Under the pieces are notes generated by a model. That model searched no databases. It worked only from the letters and a program-made list of their open reading frames with translations, and was not told where the DNA came from. A DNA stretch of 45,080 bases, from the NCBI GenBank assembly GCA_964625225.1, contig CAZVAR010000012.1:1-45080 (forward strand), given 5' to 3'. Made by a program: the position numbers and the translations under genes. This document shows, piece by piece, positions 7,981 to 16,578 of the stretch (its first letter is position 1; each line of letters opens with the position of its first letter). Source of the DNA: CAZVAR01 sp964625225 (GTDB lineage: Bacteria; Pseudomonadota; Alphaproteobacteria; JAJUGE01).

Positions 7981-8976
7981 TCAATGAAACTCCGTCTGCG
8001 CGTCCGGAGACGGCAGCGGCAGGCGCGGCAGCGTTGAGCGGGTGCGGATGCGGCGGTCGTTGGCGATCTGAATGAGCCGCAATCCGGTCACCATCTCGCC
8101 TTCGAGCAGGTACTTGCTTTCGCCGATATGCTCGACGTCGACGCCCTGCTCACGCAGCCAGCGTGCGGCGGCCTCGAAGTGCGGGTTGCCGGGCCCGACG
8201 GCCCCCGGCTTGGCGCTGACGCTGCTGAACTTGGCCGCGGCGCGGTCGGAGCGGTTGGAGATGCCCATCTTGGAGAGGCGCACCTGCACCGCCGTGATCG
8301 TCCGCCCGAGCCGGGCCGCGATCTCCGCCGGAGTTCCGCCGGACGCGTAGAGCTGACGCATCTGTGCGTCCTCGTCCTTGTTCCAGCGGCGCTTGCTGCC
8401 GTACATCGGCGGGGTCGGGAGGGGCGCCTTCGGTCGCGCCGCGGCGGCGCCGTCCTGCCCCGTCGGCCACAAGCCGATGCCCCGCCCGCTGTCCTTGTCT
8501 TCGTCCGCGTGCGACGAGGAGGAGCCATTCGCTTCGGTCGTGCCGGGCGGTGCGCCGGGGGCGGTCTTGTCGACGACCTGCAGCCCCTCCGGCAGGGTGA
8601 TCTCGAGCAGGTCGTCCTCCGCGCGGAAGGGGAGCGACTGCGTCGGCACCAGGTCCGCCGCCTGGACCGCGAGCAGGTCCATGGGCAGCGAGATCTGCCC
8701 GCCCGGCCGGCGCCCGCCGCCGTAGCGGGTGATGCGAAAGCCGTCCGCCTGGGAGTTGGTCTTGCGCAGGCGCACACGGCCCGCGTCGGCGCCGACGCCG
8801 CGCATGATCTCGACGCTGCCGCCGATACGCGCGCCGAGCTCGGAGAGCACGTCCTCGCTCAGCCGAAGCCGGACCAGCAGAACCGAACGGCCGCTGCGCA
8901 ATCGCCGGCGCTGCACCGCCAGCGACACCCGTCGGCTACCCGTATGATTGTGTCGTCGAACCGGCACCCATGCCAT
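7981..8976 (-). CDS. Unknown protein with Myb/SANT-like helix-turn-helix
   Basis: A 331-residue protein that I cannot assign. The start at 8976 has GATGAGG eight bases upstream. Residues 1-35 are very basic (VQRRRLRSGR). Residues 35-135 look like a beta-rich domain with regular Leu/Val alternation (PMDLLAVQ, EDDLLEITLPEGLQ). Residues 136-190 are a low-complexity linker rich in Ser, Asp and Pro. Residues 196-240 (RRWNKDEDAQMRQLYASGG, then AEIAARLGRTITAVQVRL) have the spacing of a Myb/SANT or GcrA-type helix-turn-helix. A C-terminal segment (FEAAARWLREQGVDVEHIGE) follows. DNA binding is inferred from the helix-turn-helix alone. It converges on the dehydrogenase and faces the start of the polysaccharide locus, with a long non-coding gap between. 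Confidence 0.75.
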   Translation of the reverse strand: MAWVPVRRHNHTGSRRVSLAVQRRRLRSGRSVLLVRLRLSEDVLSELGARIGGSVEIMRGVGADAGRVRLRKTNSQADGFRITRYGGGRRPGGQISLPMDLLAVQAADLVPTQSLPFRAEDDLLEITLPEGLQVVDKTAPGAPPGTTEANGSSSSHADEDKDSGRGIGLWPTGQDGAAAARPKAPLPTPPMYGSKRRWNKDEDAQMRQLYASGGTPAEIAARLGRTITAVQVRLSKMGISNRSDRAAAKFSSVSAKPGAVGPGNPHFEAAARWLREQGVDVEHIGESKYLLEGEMVTGLRLIQIANDRRIRTRSTLPRLPLPSPDAQTEFH

Positions 8977-9567
8977 CGCTCGGCCTCATCATGGATCGGG
9001 ACATTCGATCGTCTCCCCCCAAGACCGCACCAACCTTTCCCGAGCTTCTCCGCGAGTGCAAAGGTTCATATGGAAATACCCCTTTCGACGGATTCTCGCC
9101 CGGTTGGGACTCACGGGGAGCTAATGTCCGGACCATTCGTGGACCCGCATGGCCCGACGTGGACCCCGAGTGATTACGCTTGCACCCTCGTGCGCCACAG
9201 TGAACCAAATCGGGTGCAATAGGGTCACCATGGCCGCACCACGGCCGCAGACGAAGCGCCCGGGTTGGCATGGGGGCACCCGGCCGGACGGGACGGCAGG
9301 CCGTCCGCATCGGCGTATCTGTTCCTGATCCGCTCTATCGGCCGGTCCTTGTTCCTGCTTTCGCGTCCCTCGGGCCGCTGTCCGAACCGCATGGACCCTA
9401 TCCGCCCGCTGTCGGGATAGCGCGCCCGCCCCACCGGATTTCGACGCCTCCCGCAGGCCGGGGTGCCGGCCGGCCGGATTGCGGGTTCCGGAAAACCGCC
9501 ATAAGACCAGGCCCGCCGCGGCGCTGGGGGAGACTGCCAGGCGGGAATCACGCGGATTGGGACCGTT
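8977..9567. other. 591-base non-coding gap before the polysaccharide locus
   Basis: No convincing gene is seen here; open frames on both strands are short or run antisense into neighbours. The stretch contains a lower-G+C patch around 9050-9100 and a spaced inverted repeat at 9180-9219. It must hold the promoters of the minus-strand helix-turn-helix gene and the plus-strand glycosyltransferase, but no clear -35/-10 pair stands out. Confidence 0.6.
9180..9219. repeat. Spaced inverted repeat, 8-bp arms
   Basis: TTGCACCC at 9180-9187 and its exact reverse complement GGGTGCAA at 9212-9219 have centres 32 bp apart, about three helical turns. This could be a pair of regulator half-sites or an RNA stem. 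No protein is assigned. Confidence 0.4.
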
Positions 9568-10797
9568 ATGCGGGTGCTGTTGCTGTCGGACTTCGGGGTC
9601 GTGAACGGCGGCGCCGCCAAGGTGGCGATCACCTCGGCGCTCGCCCTCGCCGAAGCCGGTGCCCGGGTGTGCTTCGTCTACGGGGGCGGCTCGCTCGATC
9701 CGCGCCTGGTGTCGGCGGGGGTGGAGACGATCGGGCTCGGCCTGGAGAGCGTTTGGGAGCAATCGCCCGTCTGCGGCCTTCGAAACGGCGTCTGGAACGC
9801 GACCGCGCTTCGCCGCTTGCGTGACGTGCTGGCCGGCGTCGGGGGTGATGCGCCGGTGGTGCACGTCCATCAGTGGACCAAGACGCTGAGCCCAAGCGTG
9901 CTCGCATTGCTGCGACGCCAAGGGCTGCGCACGGTCCTGACCATGCACGATTATTTCGCGATCTGCCCGAACGGCGCCTACTACCGCTATCGGGAGAACC
10001 GCCCCTGCGACCTGCGGCCGCTGTCCAGGGCCTGCCTTCTGGCGAACTGCGACCGCCGGAGCTACGGCCACAAGCTGGTCCGGCTGCTGCGGCAGGCGCC
10101 CACCCGGGCCGCCCTCGGCGGGCACCCGGCACTGGACCTCGTCCACGTGTCCCGGTTCGCATTCGAGACCGCGAGGCCATTCCTGCCGCAAGGCAGTCGG
10201 AACTTCGTGGTGCGGAATCCGGTCCCCGTCGGGCTGGAGCCGCCGGTCCCGGTGCGGAACAATCGCCGGGTGGTCTTTCTCGGCCGCTTCACGCCCGAGA
10301 AGGGGGCCGTGGCCGCCGCGACGGCGGCGAGGACGGCCGGCCTGCCGATCACCTTCATGGGGGACGGTCCCGAGAAGGGCGCGATCCGGGCCGCGAACCC
10401 GGGAGCGGAGCTGCTCCCCTGGGGCGATGAGGCGGAGGTTGCGGCGCTGCTCCGGTCGGCGCGGGCGCTGGTCATGCCATCGCTCTGGTACGAGACCAGC
10501 GGCCTCGTGGTGGCGGAGGCGGCCGCCCGGGGCGTGCCGGCCATCGTGGCCGACACGGTCGGCGCGTATCGCGACCTTGGCCTGGAGCCGGACCGGTCGG
10601 TCCTGACCTTTGCCTCCGGCAACGCCGAGGGCCTGATGCGCGCCCTCGCCACCGTCGCCGACGACGACCGGGCGGAAGCGCTCGGCGCGAACTGCTACGC
10701 CGCCTTCTGGCGCGCTCCGCCGACGCCGGCGACCCACGCGGCCGATCTCATGGCGCTCTATACCGGCCGGGCGCAGCCGGTGGAGGCAGGCTGCTGA
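9568..10797 (+). CDS. GT4-like glycosyltransferase
   Basis: A GT-B fold retaining glycosyltransferase of 409 residues, expected to add one sugar to the lipid-linked repeat unit on the cytoplasmic face. It starts MRVLLLSDFGVVNGGAAKVA, the glycine-rich acceptor-side loop of GT4 enzymes. The middle contains MHDYFAICPNGAYY, a motif found in capsule GT4 enzymes. The donor half has VFLGRFTPEKGA and the E-x7-E region (YETSGLVVAEAAARG). No signal peptide or membrane segment is seen. It is the first gene of the locus and converges on galE, with 10 bases between the stops. Donor and acceptor cannot be read from sequence. Confidence 0.9.
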   Translation: MRVLLLSDFGVVNGGAAKVAITSALALAEAGARVCFVYGGGSLDPRLVSAGVETIGLGLESVWEQSPVCGLRNGVWNATALRRLRDVLAGVGGDAPVVHVHQWTKTLSPSVLALLRRQGLRTVLTMHDYFAICPNGAYYRYRENRPCDLRPLSRACLLANCDRRSYGHKLVRLLRQAPTRAALGGHPALDLVHVSRFAFETARPFLPQGSRNFVVRNPVPVGLEPPVPVRNNRRVVFLGRFTPEKGAVAAATAARTAGLPITFMGDGPEKGAIRAANPGAELLPWGDEAEVAALLRSARALVMPSLWYETSGLVVAEAAARGVPAIVADTVGAYRDLGLEPDRSVLTFASGNAEGLMRALATVADDDRAEALGANCYAAFWRAPPTPATHAADLMALYTGRAQPVEAGC

Positions 10798-10807
10798 CCG
10801 TTCCGGC

Positions 10808-11815
10808 TCAGGCCGGCACCAACGGCGTCTCCTCAACCAGCCGCTGCTCCCAGTTCAGCGCCGACCGGATGATGGCCTCGATCCGGTCGTGCCGCGGGCG
10901 CCAGCCCAAGATCGCGCGGATGCGGCTGGGGTCCGCCACCAGTTCGGGGACGTCGCCCGGGCGGCGTGGGCCGAGCACCAGATTGAGCGGCCGGCCGGCA
11001 ACGCGCTCGACCATCTCCGCGATCTGCCGAACCGAGTAGCCGCGGCCGTAACCGCAGTTCATCACCGCGCTCTCGCCGCCGGACAGCAGATGGTCCACCG
11101 CCAGCACATGCGCATCGGCGAGATCGCTGACGTGGATGTAGTCGCGGATGCAGGTACCGTCCGGCGTCGCGTAGTCGGTACCGTTGATCACCAGCTGCGG
11201 TCGCCGGCCGACCGCCGCCTGGCACGCGCACTTGATGAGATGCGTCGCCACCGGAGTGCTCTGCCCGGCGCGCCCCGCGGGATCGGCCCCGGCGACGTTG
11301 AAATAGCGCAGGGCGACATAGGAGAAGTTCTCCGCGTGCGCCACGTCGCGGAGAATCCATTCCGTCATCAGCTTGGACGCGCCGTAGGGGTTGGCCGGCT
11401 CGGTCGGCGTATCCTCGGGAATCGGCGTAACCCGGGCCGCGCCGTAGACCGCCGCCGTCGAGGAAAACACGAATCGACCGACGCCCGCCCGCACGCAGGC
11501 TTCGATCAGGCTGCGACTCGCACAGGTATTGTTGGCGTAGTAGTCGAGCGGCTCTCGGACCGAATCGGCCACGACGATGCTGCCTGCAAAATGCAGGACG
11601 GCATCCACCTCATGTTCGTGCAGTACTTTCAGGACACGCTCGGTATCGGCGACGTCGGCATGCACGAAGGGTACGCCTGCGGGGATCAGCCGGCGATCTC
11701 CCGTCGAAAGATTGTCGATGACGACGGGCTGGTAGCCGGCCTCCTGCAGCGCCAGCACGGCATGGCTGCCGATATAGCCGGCACCGCCGGTTACAAGGAT
11801 CGTCGTTCGCGCCAA
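10808..11815 (-). CDS. galE: UDP-glucose 4-epimerase
   Basis: Interconverts UDP-glucose and UDP-galactose, supplying UDP-Gal to the polymer. The protein has 335 residues, the normal length. It is an extended short-chain dehydrogenase with the NAD-binding TGGAGYIGSHAV near the N-terminus, FSSTAAVYG carrying the catalytic Ser/Thr, and YGASK as the YxxxK motif. The C-terminal substrate region (ADPSRIRAILGWRPRHD) is complete. The gene is divergent from the OPX export gene, leaving a 363-base intergenic region with a palindrome. Confidence 0.96.
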   Translation of the reverse strand: MARTTILVTGGAGYIGSHAVLALQEAGYQPVVIDNLSTGDRRLIPAGVPFVHADVADTERVLKVLHEHEVDAVLHFAGSIVVADSVREPLDYYANNTCASRSLIEACVRAGVGRFVFSSTAAVYGAARVTPIPEDTPTEPANPYGASKLMTEWILRDVAHAENFSYVALRYFNVAGADPAGRAGQSTPVATHLIKCACQAAVGRRPQLVINGTDYATPDGTCIRDYIHVSDLADAHVLAVDHLLSGGESAVMNCGYGRGYSVRQIAEMVERVAGRPLNLVLGPRRPGDVPELVADPSRIRAILGWRPRHDRIEAIIRSALNWEQRLVEETPLVPA

Positions 11816-12037
11816 GGCCTCGCTCCCGGAGCTCGATTATCGCTCGGGGCACCCGCGCGCAGGCAGAAGACCTGCCGTGCGGGTCGGGACGCCCGGTGAA
11901 CGCCGCGCTCGCAGGCGGCAGCTCGAACACCGACGCTAGGCCCCGGGGAGAAAGGAACAACTTTTCAATAGCTTGCTTTGGCAGGACCGGAACGACGCCG
12001 GCCAAGAATGAAAAAGGGAATTGATCGGGCGCTGTCG

Positions 12038-12059
12038 CGGCGCCGGAATTCCAGCGCCG
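12038..12059. promoter_or_regulatory. 22-bp palindrome, possible operator
   Basis: Two 11-base half-sites are exact reverse complements apart from one mismatched pair (C12044/A12053). The centre is GGAATTCC and the outer arms are CGGCGC/GCGCCG. It lies 120 bases before the OPX start and 220 bases before galE, where a dimeric repressor could control both. Confidence 0.4.
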
Positions 12060-12117
12060 TGTGCTGCTTGGCATGACAAATCGAGCACGAGGATCTTCGA
12101 CCGGCGCAATGCAGTCG

Positions 12118-12146
12118 TTGCCTGTCGTGGCACAAGAGGGTAGAAG
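12118..12146 (+). promoter_or_regulatory. Candidate sigma70-type promoter of the export operon
   Basis: TTGCCT (12118-12123) and TAGAAG (12141-12146) are separated by 17 bases, each matching four of six consensus bases. The inferred start site would give a leader of about 25 bases containing GGGGGA ahead of the ATG at 12179. Confidence 0.3.
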
Positions 12147-12178
12147 TCTGATGGGGCTGAACACGTGGGGGACGTCGA

Positions 12179-12739
12179 ATGCTCGCCCGTTTTGCCGTTC
12201 TACTTACTCTTGCGGTCGCAGCCACCGGGTGCTCGTCGCCGGGCGCGGACCTTCCGGTCCTGGAACCGCGCGCACTCACCCCTTATCGTCTCGGCACGGG
12301 CGACGAGGTCCGGCTGACCGTCTTCGGCGTGGACGCCCTGTCGAACCGCTACATCGTCGGCGACGGCGGAAGCATCTCGATGCCGTTGATCGGGGAAGTC
12401 CCGGCGAGCGGCAAGACCACGAAGGAACTGGAGAGTGCTGTCGCTGCCAAGCTCCGCTCGGCGGAAGTCGTGCGGGATCCGAGCGTCAGCGCACAGGTCG
12501 AGAAGTACCGGCCGTTCTTCATTCTGGGTGAGGTGAGAAGCCCGGGAGCCTATGCTTACGTGCCCGGCATGACGGTGCTGACCGCGGTGTCTTTGGCCGG
12601 CGGCTACACGTTTCGCGCCGAAACCGATCGTGTGCAGATCGTGCGCAGCCAAGATGAGGAGGTCGTCGAGGGACAGGCATCGCCGAAGACACCGGTCCTG
12701 CCCGGCGATACCGTCTACGTTTACGAGAGTTGGTTCTGA
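12179..12739 (+). CDS. Outer-membrane polysaccharide export (OPX) lipoprotein, short type
   Basis: A periplasm-facing export component of 186 residues that continues the polymer path from the inner-membrane co-polymerase to the outer membrane. The N-terminus is a lipoprotein signal with the lipobox VAATGC (acylated C18). A Poly_export domain follows (YRLGTGDEVRLTVFGVD to about residue 110), then one SLBB-type beta-grasp domain (FFILGEVRSPGAYAYVPGM). It stops there (VLPGDTVYVYESWF) and lacks the C-terminal helix that forms the outer-membrane barrel in full-length Wza. This resembles short OPX proteins such as GumB/ExoF, which need a separate outer-membrane partner. The next gene, which starts 20 bases downstream, encodes a beta-barrel that could be that partner. 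Confidence 0.93.
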   Translation: MLARFAVLLTLAVAATGCSSPGADLPVLEPRALTPYRLGTGDEVRLTVFGVDALSNRYIVGDGGSISMPLIGEVPASGKTTKELESAVAAKLRSAEVVRDPSVSAQVEKYRPFFILGEVRSPGAYAYVPGMTVLTAVSLAGGYTFRAETDRVQIVRSQDEEVVEGQASPKTPVLPGDTVYVYESWF

Positions 12740-12759
12740 CGGTCCGGCTGCGGGTCGCA

Positions 12760-14019
12760 ATGCGCATACAACGACCGCCCTGGCGGACCCGCCTTGCGCG
12801 CGCAGTTCTGATTGCGGCGACAGGCATCGGGACCGCGGCCGGCGGCAGCTGCGGCGTCGCGTGGGCACAGGATCGGCCAAGCATCACCATGCCGTCAGGG
12901 CTGCCGCGCCCCGGCTACGAGCCGAAGCGGCTGCGTTTCGGCCAGACCGTCATCTCGCCGGAGCTGTTGCTGTCGATGGGCTATGACAGCAATGTGCGGG
13001 CAGACTCCGCGGACGTGGAGGACGATGTTCTGTTCCAGGTGACGCCGCGGGTGGGCATCGAGACCCGGGCCGGAAAGCTGCAGCTCGATTCGGACCTCTA
13101 CGCCACCTACAACGCGTATGCCAAGCGGTCGGAGGAGGACGCATCCGCGTTCGGCGGCAGCCTCGGAGGATCGTACGAGATCAATCGCGCCCACTCGGTG
13201 CGGGGCCGGGTTTCATACGTCCGCGCCACCGAAAGCCGTGAGGATCCGGACGCCGACCGCGCCGCTGACAAACCGACCGAGGTCGACCGCTTTAGCACCG
13301 AGCTGGCCTATCGCTATCGCCGTAACCGGCTCGCCTTCACGCCGCGCGTCGCGGTGGAGCGGACCGACTTTCTGGAAACCGACGAGAACGACCGCGACCG
13401 CTGGAACTTCCTCGCCGCGTTGCGCAGCTCGCTGGTGCTTGGGGCCGGGCTCGAGACGTTCATCGAGCCGTACTACCGGCGCAACGAAGCGGACGTCACC
13501 ACCGACCGCCGAGGCTTCGATCGCGATTTCGACGTCGCCGGACTCTTCCTCGGCGGCAATTTCGGCGGCGGCAAGTGGGTCGGGGAGCTGGCGGCAGGCG
13601 TCTTCCACGCGAACTTCGACGACTCCGCATTCGACGACGTGGTCGGGTTGGGCGCACGCGGCTCGTTCCTATGGAGCATCAGCGAACGCACCGGCCTCCG
13701 GGCGGACCTCGGGCGTGACATCGTTCCGACCGACGACGTCGACAGTTCGAGCCGGATCGACACGCGCGTCGCACTCCAACTGGAGCAGGAGATCCGCCAC
13801 AATATCGTGGGAGCGATCGGCGGCGAGATTCGCACCGTGGAGTACGAGGGTGGCGACCGGGATATTCTCACTGCCTCACTGGCGGCATCCGGTGAATATT
13901 TCCTGAACGGCCAAGTGTCCTTCGTGCTTTCCTTGCGCTATTCTGAGCGTTTTGGCGATCGCGACATCGACGAATTCGACCGTTTCATCGCCATCGTCTC
14001 GACCCGCCTCCGCTTCTGA
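12760..14019 (+). CDS. Outer-membrane beta-barrel protein (BBP2-like)
   Basis: A predicted outer-membrane beta-barrel of 419 residues. The ATG at 12760 gives a signal peptide (RARLARAV-like n-region, hydrophobic core, cleavage after AWA before QDRPS); the frame also opens at a TTG at 12730 that overlaps the previous gene. The mature chain consists of alternating polar/hydrophobic strands with frequent aromatic and acidic turns (LLLSMGYDSNVRAD, LDSDLYATYNAY) and ends in LRF, a terminal Phe typical of barrel insertion. It resembles the putative beta-barrel porin 2 family often found beside short OPX and GumC-type genes. Its likely role is the outer-membrane exit for the polymer. Confidence 0.87.
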   Translation: MRIQRPPWRTRLARAVLIAATGIGTAAGGSCGVAWAQDRPSITMPSGLPRPGYEPKRLRFGQTVISPELLLSMGYDSNVRADSADVEDDVLFQVTPRVGIETRAGKLQLDSDLYATYNAYAKRSEEDASAFGGSLGGSYEINRAHSVRGRVSYVRATESREDPDADRAADKPTEVDRFSTELAYRYRRNRLAFTPRVAVERTDFLETDENDRDRWNFLAALRSSLVLGAGLETFIEPYYRRNEADVTTDRRGFDRDFDVAGLFLGGNFGGGKWVGELAAGVFHANFDDSAFDDVVGLGARGSFLWSISERTGLRADLGRDIVPTDDVDSSSRIDTRVALQLEQEIRHNIVGAIGGEIRTVEYEGGDRDILTASLAASGEYFLNGQVSFVLSLRYSERFGDRDIDEFDRFIAIVSTRLRF

Positions 14020-14034
14020 GACCGGGGAAACTGC

Positions 14035-14093
14035 CCGGACGACGCATGAAGCGGCTCCAGGCCGGTGGCTTTGCTTCGTCCGGACGTTTTCTT
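14035..14093 (+). terminator. Possible intrinsic terminator after the barrel gene
   Basis: CCGGACGA (14035-14042) pairs with TCGTCCGG (14076-14083), with an AAGC/GCTT inner helix and a bulge. T-rich ACGTTTTCTTT follows at 14084-14094. Because the co-polymerase gene lies 164 bases downstream, this could separate or attenuate its expression. Confidence 0.4.
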
Positions 14094-14256
14094 TCATATG
14101 CGCACCATCGTGCAGCCGATCGAAAGCCGGCGATCGGACCTGTTTTCGCTTGCGGCGACGCGTAACTTCCATCGCTGAAGACTGGGATCGCATTCGCGGA
14201 ACGGCCAGCCGACCGGCCGCCGGCGAGTGATATTGCCGCAAGAACAGGACTTCGCC

Positions 14257-16563
14257 ATGGAAGTGCGCCCGCTCGTCGTCAGCCGCGAGCTTGGCGGCTC
14301 GCCATCCTCCTCGGATGACGAGATCACGCTCCGCCGAATCTTCCTCACCTTCTGGCGGCGCAAGTGGCTCATCGCGGCCACCACGGCACTCACCGTAGCC
14401 CTGGGAGCCTACGTGGTATCGTTGCTGACCGCCCGCTACACGGCGGATGCGACGATCGTCCTGGATTTCCGCGAGCGCCGGATCGTCGACATCGACGGCG
14501 TTGTTTCCGGCCTGTCGGCCACCGACGCCGCCATTCGCAGCGAGGTCGATGTCCTGCGGTCCCGCGCCCTTGCCGGCCGCGTCGTCGACAGCCTCGATCT
14601 GATCAATGATCCCGAATTCAATCCGGACCTCGTCGAGGACAAGGCGTTCTCCGTCGCTGACTGGATCGGAAGGCAACTCGAGACGCTGGGCGCCTGGTTC
14701 GCCGAGCGCATCTCGCTGCCGGCGCTGATCGAGGGCCTGCCCGAGCCGCTGCAAGGACTCGCGGCTGCCGACGCGACGGATCCGGAACCGGTGCCGCAGA
14801 CCGGCAGCGCGGCGACGCGAACGCTGGTGATCGAGCGGGTCCGCAGCCGCCTCAACGTGTTCAACGATGGGCGGTCCTACACGATCCTGGTCTCCTTCAC
14901 CTCGACCGATCCGGACAAGGCGGCCACCATCGCCAATGCCTATGCCGAGAGCTATCTCGCCCGTCAGCTCGAGATGAAGGCCCAGGTCACCGACCAGGCA
15001 TCGGCCTGGCTCAACGAAAAGATTGCCGGGCTACGGAAGAAGGTCGAGGCGGCCGAGGCCGCCGTCCAGAAGTTCCGCGAAGAACAGGGGCTCGTCGGTC
15101 TCGGCGAGACGACGCTGTCCACCGAACAGCTCGCCGTCATCAACCGGCAGGTTCTCGAGGCCAAGGCGGACCACGCCGCGGTCACCGCACAACTGCAAGA
15201 GCTCGAGCGCCTCCGCGGGTCACCGGATCGAGGTGCGTCGGCCCCGGTATCGATGGGCTCGCCGCTGGTCCAGAGCCTGCGCAACCAGGAGATCAGCCTC
15301 AGTGCGAAGCTTGCCGAACTGCGCTCGCGGTTCGGCGAGCGGCATCCGGACGTCGTCAATACGCGGACCGAGCTGGCCTCGATCCGGCAAAGGCTGCGGC
15401 GCGAGGTCGAGCGAACCCACGCCGCCCTGCGCGCCGAGGCGGCCGCGGCCGCGAGCCGGGTCGCCAGCCTGCAGGCCCGCCTCGGTCAGACGCGGAGCGA
15501 GAAGGACCGGGACGACCGCGCGATGGCGACGCTGCGGCAGCTCGAATCCGAAGCCGCGAGCGCCCGCACGCTTTTTGAGACCTTCCTGTCCGGCCTGGGC
15601 AGGATCGCCACCCAGACCGACAATCTGCGGCCGGACGCCCAGATCGTAGCGCTCGCGGATCCGCCGCTCTGGCCTTCCTATCCGCCGCGCCAGATCCTGC
15701 TGGGCCTGTCCTTCGCCGCCGGGCTCGGGATCGCGATCACGCTGGTGCTGCTGCTGGAATACATGGATCGCGGCGTCCGTGGCGCCGAGCAGCTCGAACG
15801 GCGCTTCCGAGTGCCAGTGCTCGGCCTGATCCCGACGGCGCGGCTCGGCCCAGCTCATTCACCGCAACCCTTGGAGTATGTGCTCGAACGCCCGTTCGAC
15901 CCGTTCACCGAGAACGTCCGGTCTGCCCTCACCGCGATCCGTGCCGCGCCGCGGGCGGGTGGCGCCGCCCGGGTCATCCTCTTCACCTCGGCCGTACCCG
16001 ACGAAGGCAAGTCCACCACCGCGCTCTCCGCGGCCTTCATCGCCGCGGACTCCGGCTTTCGGACCGCGCTCGTCGAATGCGATTTCCGCCGGCCGACGCT
16101 CGGGAAGCTGAGGCTGCCCTATCCGCCGCTCGACCTCGAGGAGCTGTTGGCCAACCCGCGCGCGCTGATGGACATGGAACTGGAGCCGATGCGCGCGGGT
16201 CAGCCGGTCCTGGTCGGCGTGCGTCGGCGCGAAGTGCGGGCGAGCGGAATGCTGCAGTCCGAACGGCTGCCGGAGCTGCTCGAGCTTCTGAAGCAACGCT
16301 TCGACGTCATCATCCTCGACACGCCGCCGGTCACCATCGTGTCGGATGCGGTAGTGCTCGCGCGTCACGCGGACGCCACCGTGCTGCTGGTGCGCTGGGG
16401 CTCCACTCCCCAGGGGCTCGTCGCGAACGCCGTGAAGAAGCTGAATGCTGCCAACGTGTACCTGGCCGGCATGCTGTTGACCCGGGTCAATGTCCGGAAG
16501 CAGTCCTACTACGGATACGACGACTACCCGGCCGACTATGCCGACAAATATTACTCGTCCTGA
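14257..16563 (+). CDS. Polysaccharide co-polymerase with BY-kinase domain (Wzz/Wzc/GumC-like)
   Basis: An inner-membrane protein of 768 residues that controls polymer length and export. The ATG at 14257 has ACAGGA upstream; an in-frame GTG at 14227 is less likely. The Wzz domain begins at TM1 (about 36-58, WLIAATTALTVALGAYVV). A long periplasmic coiled-coil region follows (about 230-430, e.g. KVEAAEAAVQKFREEQGL) and TM2 lies at about 479-500. The cytoplasmic tyrosine-kinase domain has Walker A PDEGKSTTA (K585), Walker A' LVECDFRRPTLGKL and Walker B FDVIILDTPP. The C-terminal 18 residues carry seven tyrosines (SYYGYDDYPADYADKYY), the autophosphorylation cluster of fused BY-kinases. Confidence 0.95.
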   Translation: MEVRPLVVSRELGGSPSSSDDEITLRRIFLTFWRRKWLIAATTALTVALGAYVVSLLTARYTADATIVLDFRERRIVDIDGVVSGLSATDAAIRSEVDVLRSRALAGRVVDSLDLINDPEFNPDLVEDKAFSVADWIGRQLETLGAWFAERISLPALIEGLPEPLQGLAAADATDPEPVPQTGSAATRTLVIERVRSRLNVFNDGRSYTILVSFTSTDPDKAATIANAYAESYLARQLEMKAQVTDQASAWLNEKIAGLRKKVEAAEAAVQKFREEQGLVGLGETTLSTEQLAVINRQVLEAKADHAAVTAQLQELERLRGSPDRGASAPVSMGSPLVQSLRNQEISLSAKLAELRSRFGERHPDVVNTRTELASIRQRLRREVERTHAALRAEAAAAASRVASLQARLGQTRSEKDRDDRAMATLRQLESEAASARTLFETFLSGLGRIATQTDNLRPDAQIVALADPPLWPSYPPRQILLGLSFAAGLGIAITLVLLLEYMDRGVRGAEQLERRFRVPVLGLIPTARLGPAHSPQPLEYVLERPFDPFTENVRSALTAIRAAPRAGGAARVILFTSAVPDEGKSTTALSAAFIAADSGFRTALVECDFRRPTLGKLRLPYPPLDLEELLANPRALMDMELEPMRAGQPVLVGVRRREVRASGMLQSERLPELLELLKQRFDVIILDTPPVTIVSDAVVLARHADATVLLVRWGSTPQGLVANAVKKLNAANVYLAGMLLTRVNVRKQSYYGYDDYPADYADKYYSS

Positions 16564-16578
16564 GCGCGCGGCCGCCCG

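Larger units (their letters stand above)
11816..12178. promoter_or_regulatory. Divergent galE / export-operon intergenic region
   Basis: This 363-base region has no gene. It contains a near-perfect 22-bp palindrome (12038-12059), a candidate promoter (12118-12146) and an A-rich patch (GAATGAAAAAGGG) near 12006-12018. It should carry control sites for both galE and the export operon. Confidence 0.5.

Noticed and set aside
8128..9222. 364-codon plus-strand open frame
   Set aside because: Antisense to the helix-turn-helix protein, no recognisable domain; composition typical of a shadow frame.
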